In this document: in pieces, positions 45,470 through 53,308 of the stretch
Position numbering within the stretch: position 1 is the first letter of the stretch
Layout of the letters: the number at the start of each line of letters is the position of its first letter
Origin: JAJXWB01 sp046349215
GTDB taxonomy: Bacteria > Pseudomonadota > Alphaproteobacteria > Rhizobiales > Beijerinckiaceae
Assembly: GCA_046349215.1 (NCBI GenBank)
Contig: JAXMCV010000001.1
Location: 1,488,001-1,552,000 of the forward strand
DNA: 64,000 bases
Direction: 5' to 3'
The notes under the pieces: generated by a model
What the model was told of the DNA's origin: nothing
The model's database searches: none
The model's input: only the letters and a program-made list of their open reading frames with translations
Translations under genes and position numbers: made by a program

Positions 45470-45550
45470 CGTCATTGCGAGGAGCAAGGCGACGAAGCAA
45501 TCCAGAGCCGGCTTGCGAAACTGGATTGCTTCGCTTCGCTCGCAATGACG
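45470..45550. repeat. Palindromic intergenic repeat (CATTGCGAG type)
   Basis: Two imperfect inverted arms: CGTCATTGCGAGGAGCAAGG... and ...TTCGCTCGCAATGACG, with GCAATCCAG and CTGGATTGC inside them. This is the dispersed palindrome familiar from alphaproteobacterial intergenic regions. It fills most of the 119-bp gap between the symporter and an amidohydrolase. Confidence 0.85.
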
Positions 45551-45569
45551 GAAAGGAGCCGCACATGTT

Positions 45570-46514
45570 TCAGAACCGGTAGAGCCGCACGGGATTGTCG
45601 ACCAGCAGCTTGCGACGCTGCGTCTCGTCCGGCGCGAATTGCGGGATGAGATCGACGAGGTCGCCGTCGTTCGGCATGACGGGAACGTTGGGATGCGGCC
45701 AGTCGGAACCCCAGATCACGCGATCCGGCGCAGCCTCGATCAACGCGCGCGCGAAGGGAATCGTATCGGCGAAGGGCGCTCCGGTCGCCGACATGCGCTC
45801 GGGGCCCATGATCTTGATCCAGCATTTCTGGTCGCGACCCGCCAGCGCCAGCAGCGCCTTGAACGCGGGCTGATCGATGCCCTGCGCCGCCTTGACCGCG
45901 CCCATGTGGTCGATGACGTAGGGCACGGGCAGCGCCTCCATCTGCGGCGACAGCGCTTCGATCATCTGCGGCTCGAGATAGAGATCGACCGACCAGTTGA
46001 CCGCCTTGATGCGATCGGCGGCCCGTTTCACGCGCGAAAAATCCGGCGTGCCGCCGAGGCGCGCGAGGAAGGCGAAGCGGCAGCCGCGAATGCCGGCCGC
46101 TTCCATCGCCTCGATTTCCTTGTCGGTCGTCGCGTCGTCGATGTTGACGACCGCCTTGTACTTGCCGCCGCTCTGCGCGATCGCGTCGAGCACGACCGCA
46201 TTGTCCTTGCCGTAGATCGTCGAATTGACGATGACGGCGCGCTCGATGCCCATCTTCTCGTGCAGGGCGCGGAAGGCTGCGAGCGGCGAATCCGGCGGCG
46301 TGTAGCCGCGGTCCGCCTGATAGGGAAATTTCGCGGCAGGTCCGAAGATATGCGCCTGGCAATCGATCGAACCGGGCGGCGCCTTGAAGGCCGGCGTCTT
46401 CGTGTTCGGGTCGGGCCCCGCGATCATGGGGGGCTCTTTTTTCGCTTCCTGAGCGACGGCGCTTCCAGAAAATGGCAGGGCCGCCAATCCGGCCATTGCT
46501 TCGCGTCTGTTCAA
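45570..46514 (-). CDS. Amidohydrolase, LigI-like, with Tat-type export signal
   Basis: 314 residues. An RR-containing leader (MNRREAMAGLAALPFSGSAVA) is followed by a TIM-barrel amidohydrolase_2 domain: GSIDCQAHIFGPAAKFPYQADRGYTPPDSP, VPYVIDHMGAVKAAQG and VIWGSDWPHPNVPVMPNDGDLV, the pattern of 2-pyrone-4,6-dicarboxylate lactonase (LigI). It is clearly related to the leaderless copy at 47850-48788. A periplasmic LigI-like enzyme is odd for an intracellular pathway, so it may act on a different lactone. Confidence 0.8.
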   Translation of the reverse strand: MNRREAMAGLAALPFSGSAVAQEAKKEPPMIAGPDPNTKTPAFKAPPGSIDCQAHIFGPAAKFPYQADRGYTPPDSPLAAFRALHEKMGIERAVIVNSTIYGKDNAVVLDAIAQSGGKYKAVVNIDDATTDKEIEAMEAAGIRGCRFAFLARLGGTPDFSRVKRAADRIKAVNWSVDLYLEPQMIEALSPQMEALPVPYVIDHMGAVKAAQGIDQPAFKALLALAGRDQKCWIKIMGPERMSATGAPFADTIPFARALIEAAPDRVIWGSDWPHPNVPVMPNDGDLVDLIPQFAPDETQRRKLLVDNPVRLYRF

Positions 46515-46531
46515 ACGAGCCCCCTCCCTGT

Positions 46532-46557
46532 CCCTCCCCCGCTTCGCGGGAGAGGGG
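46532..46557. repeat. Short GC palindrome between two meta-cleavage genes
   Basis: CCCTCCCCCGC-TTC-GCGGGAGAGGGG, inverted arms with one mismatch, in the 54-bp gap between the exported LigI-like gene and ligB. A REP-like element or RNA-processing hairpin. Confidence 0.5.
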
Positions 46558-46568
46558 ACGCAATCCTA

Positions 46569-47423
46569 TCAGGCATTCTCCAGAATGAGATGCCCGACCG
46601 CCGTGTTGGACGCCGGCACGTGATAGAAGCGATGCGCGACCTTCGGCTTCGGGCCGCCGCGCGTGTCGGCCATCGCGCCGCGCGCGATCAGCCACATGAC
46701 TAGTTCGATGCCTTCGGAGCCCGCCTCTCGTACGTAGTCGATGTTGGGCATTTTAGACAGGCCGGCAGGATCGTCGATCAGGCGGTCCAGGAATTCATTG
46801 TCCCATTCGCGGTTGATGAGACCGGCGCGCGGGCCCTGGAGCTGGTGACTCATGCCGCCGGTGCCCCAGACCTGCACGTTGAGGTCTTCCGGATAGCTCT
46901 CGATCGCCGCGCGGATCGCCTGGCCGAGCGCGAAGCAGCGCGCGCCCGACGGCACCGGATGCTGCACGACGTTAACGGCGAAGGGAATGACCTTGCACGG
47001 CCATGCGTCGACCTTGCCGAACATGCAGGTCATCGGGACGGTGAGGCCGTGATCGACGTCGATCTCGTTGACGAGCGTCAGGTCGAAATCCTTCTGGATG
47101 ACTTCGGACGCGATGTGCGCGGCGAGTTCGGGATGGCCGATCACCGGCGGCACGGGACGCGCGCCATAGCCTTCGTCGGCCGGCATGAATTCCGGGCCGG
47201 TCATGATCGCAAACGTCGGGATCATCGACAGGCTGAAGGCCGTGGCGTGATCGTTGTAGACGAGGAAGATGACGTCGGGCTTCTGCTGCTTCTCCCATTC
47301 CTTGGAGAATTCGTAGCCCGAAAAGACCTTCTGCCAGTACGGTTCGTGCGTCTTGCCGAGGTCGAAGGCCGCGCCGACGGCGGGAATGTGCGAGGAATAG
47401 ACCGAAGCGGTGATGCGGGCCAT
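46569..47423 (-). CDS. ligB: Extradiol dioxygenase beta subunit, LigB family
   Basis: 284 residues of the class III (LigB) ring-cleavage family: His12 (SSHIPAVG) and His59 (YNDHATAF) are the iron ligands, with GTGGMSHQLQGPRAG supplying the catalytic His and the C-terminal SEGIELVMWLIARGAM the Glu ligand. With LigA it opens protocatechuate or gallate between C4 and C5 using Fe(II). Adjacent to ligA on the same strand (2-bp gap), so they are expressed together. Whether protocatechuate, gallate or a methylated acid is the substrate cannot be read from the sequence. Confidence 0.9.
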   Translation of the reverse strand: MARITASVYSSHIPAVGAAFDLGKTHEPYWQKVFSGYEFSKEWEKQQKPDVIFLVYNDHATAFSLSMIPTFAIMTGPEFMPADEGYGARPVPPVIGHPELAAHIASEVIQKDFDLTLVNEIDVDHGLTVPMTCMFGKVDAWPCKVIPFAVNVVQHPVPSGARCFALGQAIRAAIESYPEDLNVQVWGTGGMSHQLQGPRAGLINREWDNEFLDRLIDDPAGLSKMPNIDYVREAGSEGIELVMWLIARGAMADTRGGPKPKVAHRFYHVPASNTAVGHLILENA

Positions 47424-47424
47424 C

Positions 47425-47850
47425 TTACTTTCCCTTGTCTGCGGGGGCGGGACGCTGCGCGTCGCCGTGCTCGCCGATCTTGCGATTGCCGTCGATCTTG
47501 CGACCGCCGCCGATCATCATGTCGCGATAGGCTTCCTCGCTCATGCCGGTCATGGAGCCGGCCATCTGCTGGAAGCTCTTGCCGTCGGTCGCGCCAATCT
47601 TGGCGAGAAAGTAGATATTGCCGCCGAGCGCCATCATGCGGTTGAGGTCGCGGTCGAGGACGGCCTGCTTCTGCTCCTCGCTCATCTTCCATTCGTCGAG
47701 ATAGGCGCGCTCGTTGGCCTTGAAGCGTTCGCGATTGGCCGCCTTCATCAGCGACATGCAGAACTGGTTGAGCCAGTATCCCTTGCGCGATTGTTCGGCG
47801 TCGAACACGATCGTGCCGGGAATCTCCCTGAATTCCTTGTCGAGCGACAT
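47425..47850 (-). CDS. ligA: Protocatechuate 4,5-dioxygenase alpha subunit-like (LigA)
   Basis: 141 residues, all-helical LigA type: EFREIPGTIVFDAEQSRKGYWLNQFCMSLMKAANRERFKANERAYLD, MSEEQKQAVLDRDLNRMMALGGNIYFLAKI. The small subunit closes the active site of LigB. The start is the ATG at 47850, preceded by AAAGGAGGG, and it overlaps the upstream stop as ATGA. The C-terminus is basic and disordered. Confidence 0.88.
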   Translation of the reverse strand: MSLDKEFREIPGTIVFDAEQSRKGYWLNQFCMSLMKAANRERFKANERAYLDEWKMSEEQKQAVLDRDLNRMMALGGNIYFLAKIGATDGKSFQQMAGSMTGMSEEAYRDMMIGGGRKIDGNRKIGEHGDAQRPAPADKGK

Positions 47851-48788
47851 CACGCCCTCCTTTCTTCCGGCCAGTAGAGCCGCATGGGATTGTCAACGAG
47901 CAGCTTCTGGCGAAGCTCCGCCGTGACCGCGATATGCGGAATGAAATCGACCAGCAGGCCGTCGTCAGGCATGTGGTCCTTGAGATTGGGATGCGGCCAG
48001 TCCGTGCCCCACAGAACGCGGTCGGGAAATTCCTCGACCACCCTGCGCGCGAAGGGAACGACGTCGCGATAGGCGTTCTGTTCGCCATTGAGCGCGGAGG
48101 GCCCGGCGACCGAGAGACGCTCGGGGCAGGACACCTTGCTCCAGACGTTCTCGTGCTCGCGCATGAATTTCAGGAACAGCGAAAATTCCGGCCCGTCGAT
48201 CGGCTTGGTCACGTCGGGACGGCCCATGTGATCGACGACGACGATAGTCGGCAGCGCGGTGAAGAAATCCCAGAGTTCCGGCAGGTCGACCGCCTCGAAA
48301 TAGATGACGACGTGCCAGCCGAGCTTCTGGATGCGCCCGGCGATTTCCATCAACTCGTCCTTGGGCGTGAAGTCGACGAGGCGCTTGACGAAATTGAATC
48401 GCACGCCGCGTACGCCGGCCTCGTGCAATCGCTTCAGTTCTTCATCCGTCACGCTGCGGCGGACCGTGGCGACGCCGCGCGCTTTTCCGCCCGACGAACG
48501 GCAGGCGTCCTCCATCGCGCTGTTGTCGGCGCCGTGGCAGGTCGCCTGAACGATGACATTGCGCGCGAAGCCGAGATGATCGCGCAGCGCGAAGAGCTGC
48601 GCCTTCGAGGCGTCGCAGGGCGTGTATTTGCGTTCGGGCGCATAGGGGAATTGCGCGCCCGGCCCGAAGACGTGGCAATGGGCATCGACGCTGCCGGCGG
48701 GCAAGTGGAAGCGCGGCTTCGACGGGCCTTCATACCAGTCGAGCCAGCCTTTGGTTTTCTCGAACGGGCCAGTCGTCGGTTTGGACAT
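47850..48788 (-). CDS. Amidohydrolase, 2-pyrone-4,6-dicarboxylate lactonase-like (LigI)
   Basis: 312 residues, cytosolic (no leader). HLPAGSVDAHCHVFGPGAQFPYAPERKYTPCDA gives the HxH metal site, IVVVDHMGRPDV and VLWGTDWPHPNLKDHMPDDG follow the LigI pattern. LigI opens the pyrone 2-pyrone-4,6-dicarboxylate to 4-oxalomesaconate, one step after LigAB/LigC. Coupled to ligA by the ATGA overlap. Related at all motifs to the exported copy at 45570-46514. Confidence 0.85.
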   Translation of the reverse strand: MSKPTTGPFEKTKGWLDWYEGPSKPRFHLPAGSVDAHCHVFGPGAQFPYAPERKYTPCDASKAQLFALRDHLGFARNVIVQATCHGADNSAMEDACRSSGGKARGVATVRRSVTDEELKRLHEAGVRGVRFNFVKRLVDFTPKDELMEIAGRIQKLGWHVVIYFEAVDLPELWDFFTALPTIVVVDHMGRPDVTKPIDGPEFSLFLKFMREHENVWSKVSCPERLSVAGPSALNGEQNAYRDVVPFARRVVEEFPDRVLWGTDWPHPNLKDHMPDDGLLVDFIPHIAVTAELRQKLLVDNPMRLYWPEERRA

Positions 48789-48855
48789 CAGCGTTTCCCG
48801 GAGATCGTTATGTTGCGCAGGCGCGACATTTCAAGCGTCGCGTGGGTGTCGAGAT

Positions 48856-48936
48856 TGTCATTCCCGCGCATGCGGGAATCCAGTTCCTAATTCTGCAGCG
48901 TCGGGGAACTGGATCCCCGCTTTCGTGGGGATGACA
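48856..48936. repeat. Palindromic intergenic repeat (CATTCCC type)
   Basis: Inverted arms TGTCATTCCCGCGCATGCGG... and ...CCCCGCTTTCGTGGGGATGACA, with CAGTTCC and GGAACTGG inside. It fills the gap between the LigI-like gene start and the ligJ stop. Similar in design to the repeat at 45470 but with a different sequence. Confidence 0.75.
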
Positions 48937-48949
48937 TTCCCGGCGAGTT

Positions 48950-49978
48950 CTACCGCCCCTGCGCCTTCAGCGCCTTGTCGAGGCGCGGATAGACGCGCCG
49001 CGCATTGCCTTCGTAGACCTTGTGACGATCTTCCGGCGACAGGTTCTGCGTCGCCTCGATATAGCGCTTGGTATCGTCGAAATTGTACCCGGTCTCCGGG
49101 TCGATTCCCTTCACCGCGCCGATCATCTCGGAGGCAAACAGGATGTTGTCGACCGGGATCACTTTCGTCAGCAGGTCGATGCCCGGCTGGTGATAGACGC
49201 AGGTGTCGAAATAGACGTTCTTCAGGAGGTGATCGCGCAGAAGCGGCTTCTTCATCTCCTGCGCCAGACCGCGATAGCGGCCCCAATGGTAGGGCGCTGC
49301 GCCGCCGCCGTGCGGAATGACGAAGCGCAGCGCCGGGAAATCCTTGAACAGGTCGCCCTGGATCAATTGCATGACCGCCGTCGTGTCGGCGTTGATGTAA
49401 TGCGCGCCCGTGGTGTGGAAGCAGGCGTTGCACGAGGTCGAGACGTGGATCATGGCGGGAATGTTGTATTCAACCATCTTCTCGTAGATCGGATACCAGT
49501 GCCGGTCGGTCAGCGGCGGGCTTTTCCAGTGGCCGCCCGAGGGGTCCGGATTGAGGTTGATGCCGACGAAAGCGTACTCCTTCATGCATTTCTCGAGCTC
49601 GGGAATGCATGTCGCGGGATCGACGCCGGGGCTTTGCGGCAGCATAGCCGCGCCGATGAAATTATCCGGCAGCAGTTTCGCGACGCGATGGATGAGTTCA
49701 TTGCAGATCGCCGCCCATGTCGAGGAAACCTGGAAATCGCCGATGTGGTGAGCCATGAAGCTGGCGCGCGGCGAGAAGATGGTGAGGTCGCTGCCGCGCT
49801 CCTGCATCTGGCGGAGCTGGTTCTTCTCGATCGACTCGCGCAATTCGTCGTCGCTGATCTTCAGCTCGGACGCCTTCGGCATGGCCGAAGGATCGTTGAT
49901 CGCGGCGATCTGCCGGTTGCGCCAGTCTTCCAGCGCTTTCGGCGCGGTCGTGTAATGGCCGTGGCAGTCGATGATCAT
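48950..49978 (-). CDS. ligJ: 4-oxalomesaconate hydratase (LigJ)
   Basis: 342 residues. MIIDCHGHYTTAPKALEDWRNRQIA at the N-terminus carries the metal-binding HGH, followed by the TIM-barrel: FSPRASFMAHHIGD, FVGINLNPDPSGGHW, MIHVSTSCNACFHTTGAHYINADT, FVIPHGGGAAPYHWGR and FASEMIGAVKGIDPETGYNFDD. This matches LigJ, which hydrates 4-oxalomesaconate to 4-carboxy-4-hydroxy-2-oxoadipate. The start at 49978 has GAGGAAAC upstream. First gene of the meta-cleavage cluster; ligK (aldolase) and ligC are not in the window. Confidence 0.9.
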   Translation of the reverse strand: MIIDCHGHYTTAPKALEDWRNRQIAAINDPSAMPKASELKISDDELRESIEKNQLRQMQERGSDLTIFSPRASFMAHHIGDFQVSSTWAAICNELIHRVAKLLPDNFIGAAMLPQSPGVDPATCIPELEKCMKEYAFVGINLNPDPSGGHWKSPPLTDRHWYPIYEKMVEYNIPAMIHVSTSCNACFHTTGAHYINADTTAVMQLIQGDLFKDFPALRFVIPHGGGAAPYHWGRYRGLAQEMKKPLLRDHLLKNVYFDTCVYHQPGIDLLTKVIPVDNILFASEMIGAVKGIDPETGYNFDDTKRYIEATQNLSPEDRHKVYEGNARRVYPRLDKALKAQGR

Positions 49979-50196
49979 CGCTCTGTTTCCTCTCTCCCCG
50001 GCGCATTGCGCGCGGCCGGGCTGCGAGCGGACCATGCCCGAAAAGCGCGTCGGAGAAAGCTCCAATCTTTCTCCGGCGATTTCAATTTGGCTATTGGGAG
50101 CGCCAGCGACCGCGTAAAAGGATGGCCGAAAGCCCGGCGCTCAGGGGTCGCCGGGCAGGCGTCGCCGCCAATCAGCTATAAGGGGTTCGCCGTGGA

Positions 50197-50793
50197 TCAG
50201 CGCCAGCCGGCGCCGCCGCTGGTCTGGACCGCGTTGACCGAGACGCCGACCGAAAGCTTGTCGGTGACGGCATAGTCGAAGCCGGCGCCCACCGACGTCG
50301 CGCGCGCCGTCGGCGCAAAGGGAGAGCCGTTCGTCGGGACGGCACCGACATAGTTGAAGGCGTTGATGCCGAAAGACGAGCGCGCCTCCGCGACGCCCGC
50401 CGAGACGAAGGGCTTGAACGCGCCCATATCGTAGCCGAATTTCATCGTCGTACGACTGACGTCGAGGCCCGGCGCAAAGCCGAAACCGAAGGAATCCCTG
50501 GTGGCGAAGCCGGACTTCGTATCGACGCCGACGAGAAAATTCTTGCCCACGCGGAAATCGTAGCCGGAGGCGCCCGCAAGCGAAGAAACGCCGAGTCCCT
50601 GCGGCGCGCCGCCATCGGTCTTGCCCGGCGCGAAACCCGGCAAAGGCGCCGGCTCGCCGCTCGCCCGGAAGCTGGCGGCAAAGGTCGGAATCTTTTCGCC
50701 GCCCGCGCCGATCACCTCCCAGGCCGCAGCGGGGGCGGCGGCCGAGGCGAGTGCGAGCGCGGCGAGCGCGACAGGCCGGAAGATGGCTTTCAT
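50197..50793 (-). CDS. Outer-membrane beta-barrel protein (porin-like)
   Basis: 198 residues. Signal peptide (KAIFRPVALAALALASAAAPAAA) and a series of amphipathic strands alternating with turns (FRVGKNFLVGVDTKSGF, TTMKFGYDMGAFKPFVSAGVAEARSSFG, VGAGFDYAVTDKLSVGVSVNAVQ), typical of OmpW/opacity-type 8-stranded barrels. The C-terminus ends GGAGWR rather than a terminal aromatic residue, which is unusual for Bam-assembled barrels. Its neighbours do not show a clear functional link. Confidence 0.7.
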   Translation of the reverse strand: MKAIFRPVALAALALASAAAPAAAWEVIGAGGEKIPTFAASFRASGEPAPLPGFAPGKTDGGAPQGLGVSSLAGASGYDFRVGKNFLVGVDTKSGFATRDSFGFGFAPGLDVSRTTMKFGYDMGAFKPFVSAGVAEARSSFGINAFNYVGAVPTNGSPFAPTARATSVGAGFDYAVTDKLSVGVSVNAVQTSGGAGWR

Positions 50794-50892
50794 GGGTCGA
50801 TTTTGCCCCGATTTGGCTTTTTCTGCAAAGCGCCCGCACAATTGGCTCGGCAATTGCGGCCGCATTCCGGCGGAAGCTCCGCCGGAGGCGAG

Positions 50893-51336
50893 ATGCAGGA
50901 CCTGAGCGTCGAACGGATCGTCAAAATGCTCGATCTCGCCCCACATCCAGAGGGCGGGTTCTATCGCGAGACGTTCCGCGATCCGCACCGGACGGCCCAG
51001 GGACGATCGGCCTCGACCGCCATCTACTTCCTGCTGCCGGCGGGCGTGAAATCGCGCTGGCACAAGGTGGACGCCGCCGAAATCTGGCACTTCCACGCGG
51101 GCGCGCCGCTCGATCTGCTGATTCAGGGTCCGGACGGAAGCCGGACGTCGTTCAGGCTCGGGAACGATCTTGCCAGCGGAGAGCGCCCGCAGGCCGTCGT
51201 GCCGGCCCATTGCTGGCAGGCGGCGATCAGCCGGGACGGGGCGGGCGGCTGGACGCTCGCCGGTTGCACCGTAGCGCCGGGATTCGAATTCGCGGCGTTC
51301 GAGGTGATCGACGGCGAGCCGCCGCGAACGGCCTGA
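50893..51336 (+). CDS. Cupin domain protein, DUF985
   Basis: 147 residues. MQDLSVERIVKMLDLAPHPEGGFYRETFRD and STAIYFLLPAGVKSRWHKVDAAEIWHFHAGAPLDLLI are the DUF985 signature; the HKVDAAEIWHFH segment supplies metal-binding His/Glu residues of the small beta barrel. Enzymatic role unknown. The ATG at 50893 has GGAGGCG 2-3 bp before it; longer frames upstream have no ribosome site. Confidence 0.85.
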   Translation: MQDLSVERIVKMLDLAPHPEGGFYRETFRDPHRTAQGRSASTAIYFLLPAGVKSRWHKVDAAEIWHFHAGAPLDLLIQGPDGSRTSFRLGNDLASGERPQAVVPAHCWQAAISRDGAGGWTLAGCTVAPGFEFAAFEVIDGEPPRTA

Positions 51337-51466
51337 CGCGCCCCCGAGGCCAAAATGCAACATGCCTGTGTTTTCGTGGAGAGAAGCGTCGCGCGCGTTT
51401 GCGCGCGCAAGTTTCCCGCGTACACCTAGACCTCTGCTGACGCGTACAATATTGGGGCTTGAATTC

Positions 51467-51786
51467 ATGAAGGTTCGGACGATCCGCGGGTCTGTAGCTG
51501 GGCTTGCCGTTGCCGCGACGCTTGCCTCCACGATCCCGTCACACGCCGTTCCGGCCCCGGCCGCCACGCTGCCGGTGATTCCGCCGCCGGCGGCCGGCAG
51601 CACTGTTCTCTCGCCTGCCCTGGTCTGATCGGCATCGTCGCAGCGCTCGGCCTCTACGACATCCTGCGCAGCACCACCTGCATGGGCGACGTGCTCCATC
51701 TCGGCGGCCCGGGTTTCGACCATCCGATCGGACCCAACGAGAACGTGCTGCCGCCGGTCGCCTGCGCGACCACGCCGCGCCGCTGA
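51467..51786 (+). pseudogene. Small exported/membrane protein, frameshifted
   Basis: The ATG at 51467 starts a signal-like helix (KVRTIRGSVAGLAVAATLASTIPSHA) and a Pro/Ala linker, then stops at 51626-51628. From about base 51624 a second frame continues LIGIVAALGLYDILRSTTC, GDVLHLGGPGFDHPIGPNEN and ends at 51784-51786. One inserted base at that point joins the halves as ALVLIGIVAALGLYDIL, a clean transmembrane helix, in a protein of about 106 residues. Single-base deletion or sequencing error; function of the intact form is unknown. Confidence 0.75.
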
Positions 51787-51833
51787 AGGCCTGCGGCTGG
51801 GGGCCCGTCGAGGCGCCCCGGCCGCGCCTCGTT

Positions 51834-53180
51834 TCACTGCGAGACGGAAATCGCCGCCCAGCGCTGGCCGTTCGGGCCGCCGACGAGAACCATCGCGGTC
51901 TTCTGGCCGGCTGCGCGCATCTCGCCCAGCACTTTCAGAATATCGTCGCTGGATTTCACGTCCTTGCCCTGGACCTTCTGGATTACGTCGCCAGCGCGCA
52001 GGCCCGCCGATTGCGCGATGCTGCTCTCAACGATGCCGGCGACCACGGGACCGTTGTCGGAAGGCCCGGAGGCGAGCGTGATTCCGAAATCGGCAAGCGA
52101 TTCCATCTTCGGCGTCGGCTCGAGCTGGGTAGCCCAGAGTTCCGCCGACATCGGCTGAATGGCGACGGGCAGGGTCGTGACCTTGCCGTCGCGCAGGATG
52201 TCGGCCTGCACCGTCTTGTCGACCAGCGTCGAGACGAGTCGGTTCAGCGACGAGACGTCGAACACCTGCTTGCCGTCCAGCTTCAGGATGACGTCGCCGA
52301 CCTTCAGTCCGGCGCGCGCCGCCGACCCGTCGGGCAGGACGGTCGAGATGATCGCGCCGCCCGGCTTGTCGCGGCCGAGCGCGGTCGCCATGGCGGGATT
52401 GACGGTCTGGACGCCTGCGCCGAGCGACCCGATGTGCGGCTTGCCGTTGTTCTTCTTGACGTTCTCGAGAAGGAACTTCGCCTCGTTGACGGGAATGGAG
52501 AAACCGATGCCGATCGATCCGCCCTTGTTGCGCGTATAGATCGCCTCGTTCACGCCGATCACCTCGCCGTACATGTTGTACAGCGGGCCGCCGGAATTGC
52601 CCTGGTTGATGGTGGCGTCCGTCTGGATCAGGTTGTCGTAGTTCGAGAGGCCGACGTCGCGATGGAACTGGCTGATGATGCCGGTGGAGGCCGAACTCGA
52701 AAATCCGAGCGGATTGCCGATGGCGACGACGCGGTCGCCGACCTTCAGCTTGCTGCTGTCGCCGATCTTCGCCACCGGCAGCGGACGACCCACATCGACC
52801 TTGATGAGCGCGATGTCGAAATTGAGCGACTTGCCGACCAGCGTCGCCGGCACGCGCGAACCGTCGCTCAGCGCCACATAGATCGAATAGGCGCCTTCGA
52901 TGACGTGGCGGTTGGTGACGATCAGACCGTCCGGAGAGACGATGAAGCCCGAACCGACGTCGTCCTCGACATGCGGCACCGAGGCCGTCGTCGTGCCGTC
53001 GGCGCGCTTCTCGGTCGAGACGACCTTGCGCTGGTAGATGTTGACGAAGGAAGGCATGCCCGCCGCGACGACTTCCGTCTCGCTCTTCATCGGCTGCCGC
53101 GATTCCTGGGCGATAGCGGCCGCGCTGAAAGCGAGCGCGCCGGCGCCGATCAGCGCGGATCGAAGAATTGCGTTGTGCAT
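51834..53180 (-). CDS. HtrA/DegP-type periplasmic serine protease
   Basis: 448 residues. Signal peptide, then a trypsin-like domain with the triad His92 (TNRHVIEG), Asp122 (NFDIALIKV) and Ser196 (GNSGGPL), and two PDZ domains at about 265-345 (AGLKVGDVILKLDGKQV) and 365-445 (AGLRAGDVIQKVQGKDV). The Asn just before the catalytic Ser and the LNFDIALIKVD loop are as in DegP/DegS. It degrades or refolds misfolded envelope proteins. No gene for the sigma-E pathway is near, so regulation is not apparent. Confidence 0.93.
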   Translation of the reverse strand: MHNAILRSALIGAGALAFSAAAIAQESRQPMKSETEVVAAGMPSFVNIYQRKVVSTEKRADGTTTASVPHVEDDVGSGFIVSPDGLIVTNRHVIEGAYSIYVALSDGSRVPATLVGKSLNFDIALIKVDVGRPLPVAKIGDSSKLKVGDRVVAIGNPLGFSSSASTGIISQFHRDVGLSNYDNLIQTDATINQGNSGGPLYNMYGEVIGVNEAIYTRNKGGSIGIGFSIPVNEAKFLLENVKKNNGKPHIGSLGAGVQTVNPAMATALGRDKPGGAIISTVLPDGSAARAGLKVGDVILKLDGKQVFDVSSLNRLVSTLVDKTVQADILRDGKVTTLPVAIQPMSAELWATQLEPTPKMESLADFGITLASGPSDNGPVVAGIVESSIAQSAGLRAGDVIQKVQGKDVKSSDDILKVLGEMRAAGQKTAMVLVGGPNGQRWAAISVSQ

Positions 53181-53308
53181 TTTGTTCCCCTCGTGAAACG
53201 CATGCCTCCAACCGGTCGACGCTTGTCGATCGGATGGAGTTGGCCGTAGCTCATGCTGAACCTAAACCGGCCGGCCCGCAACGGCCAAGCCAGTGACAAG
53301 AAACGATT

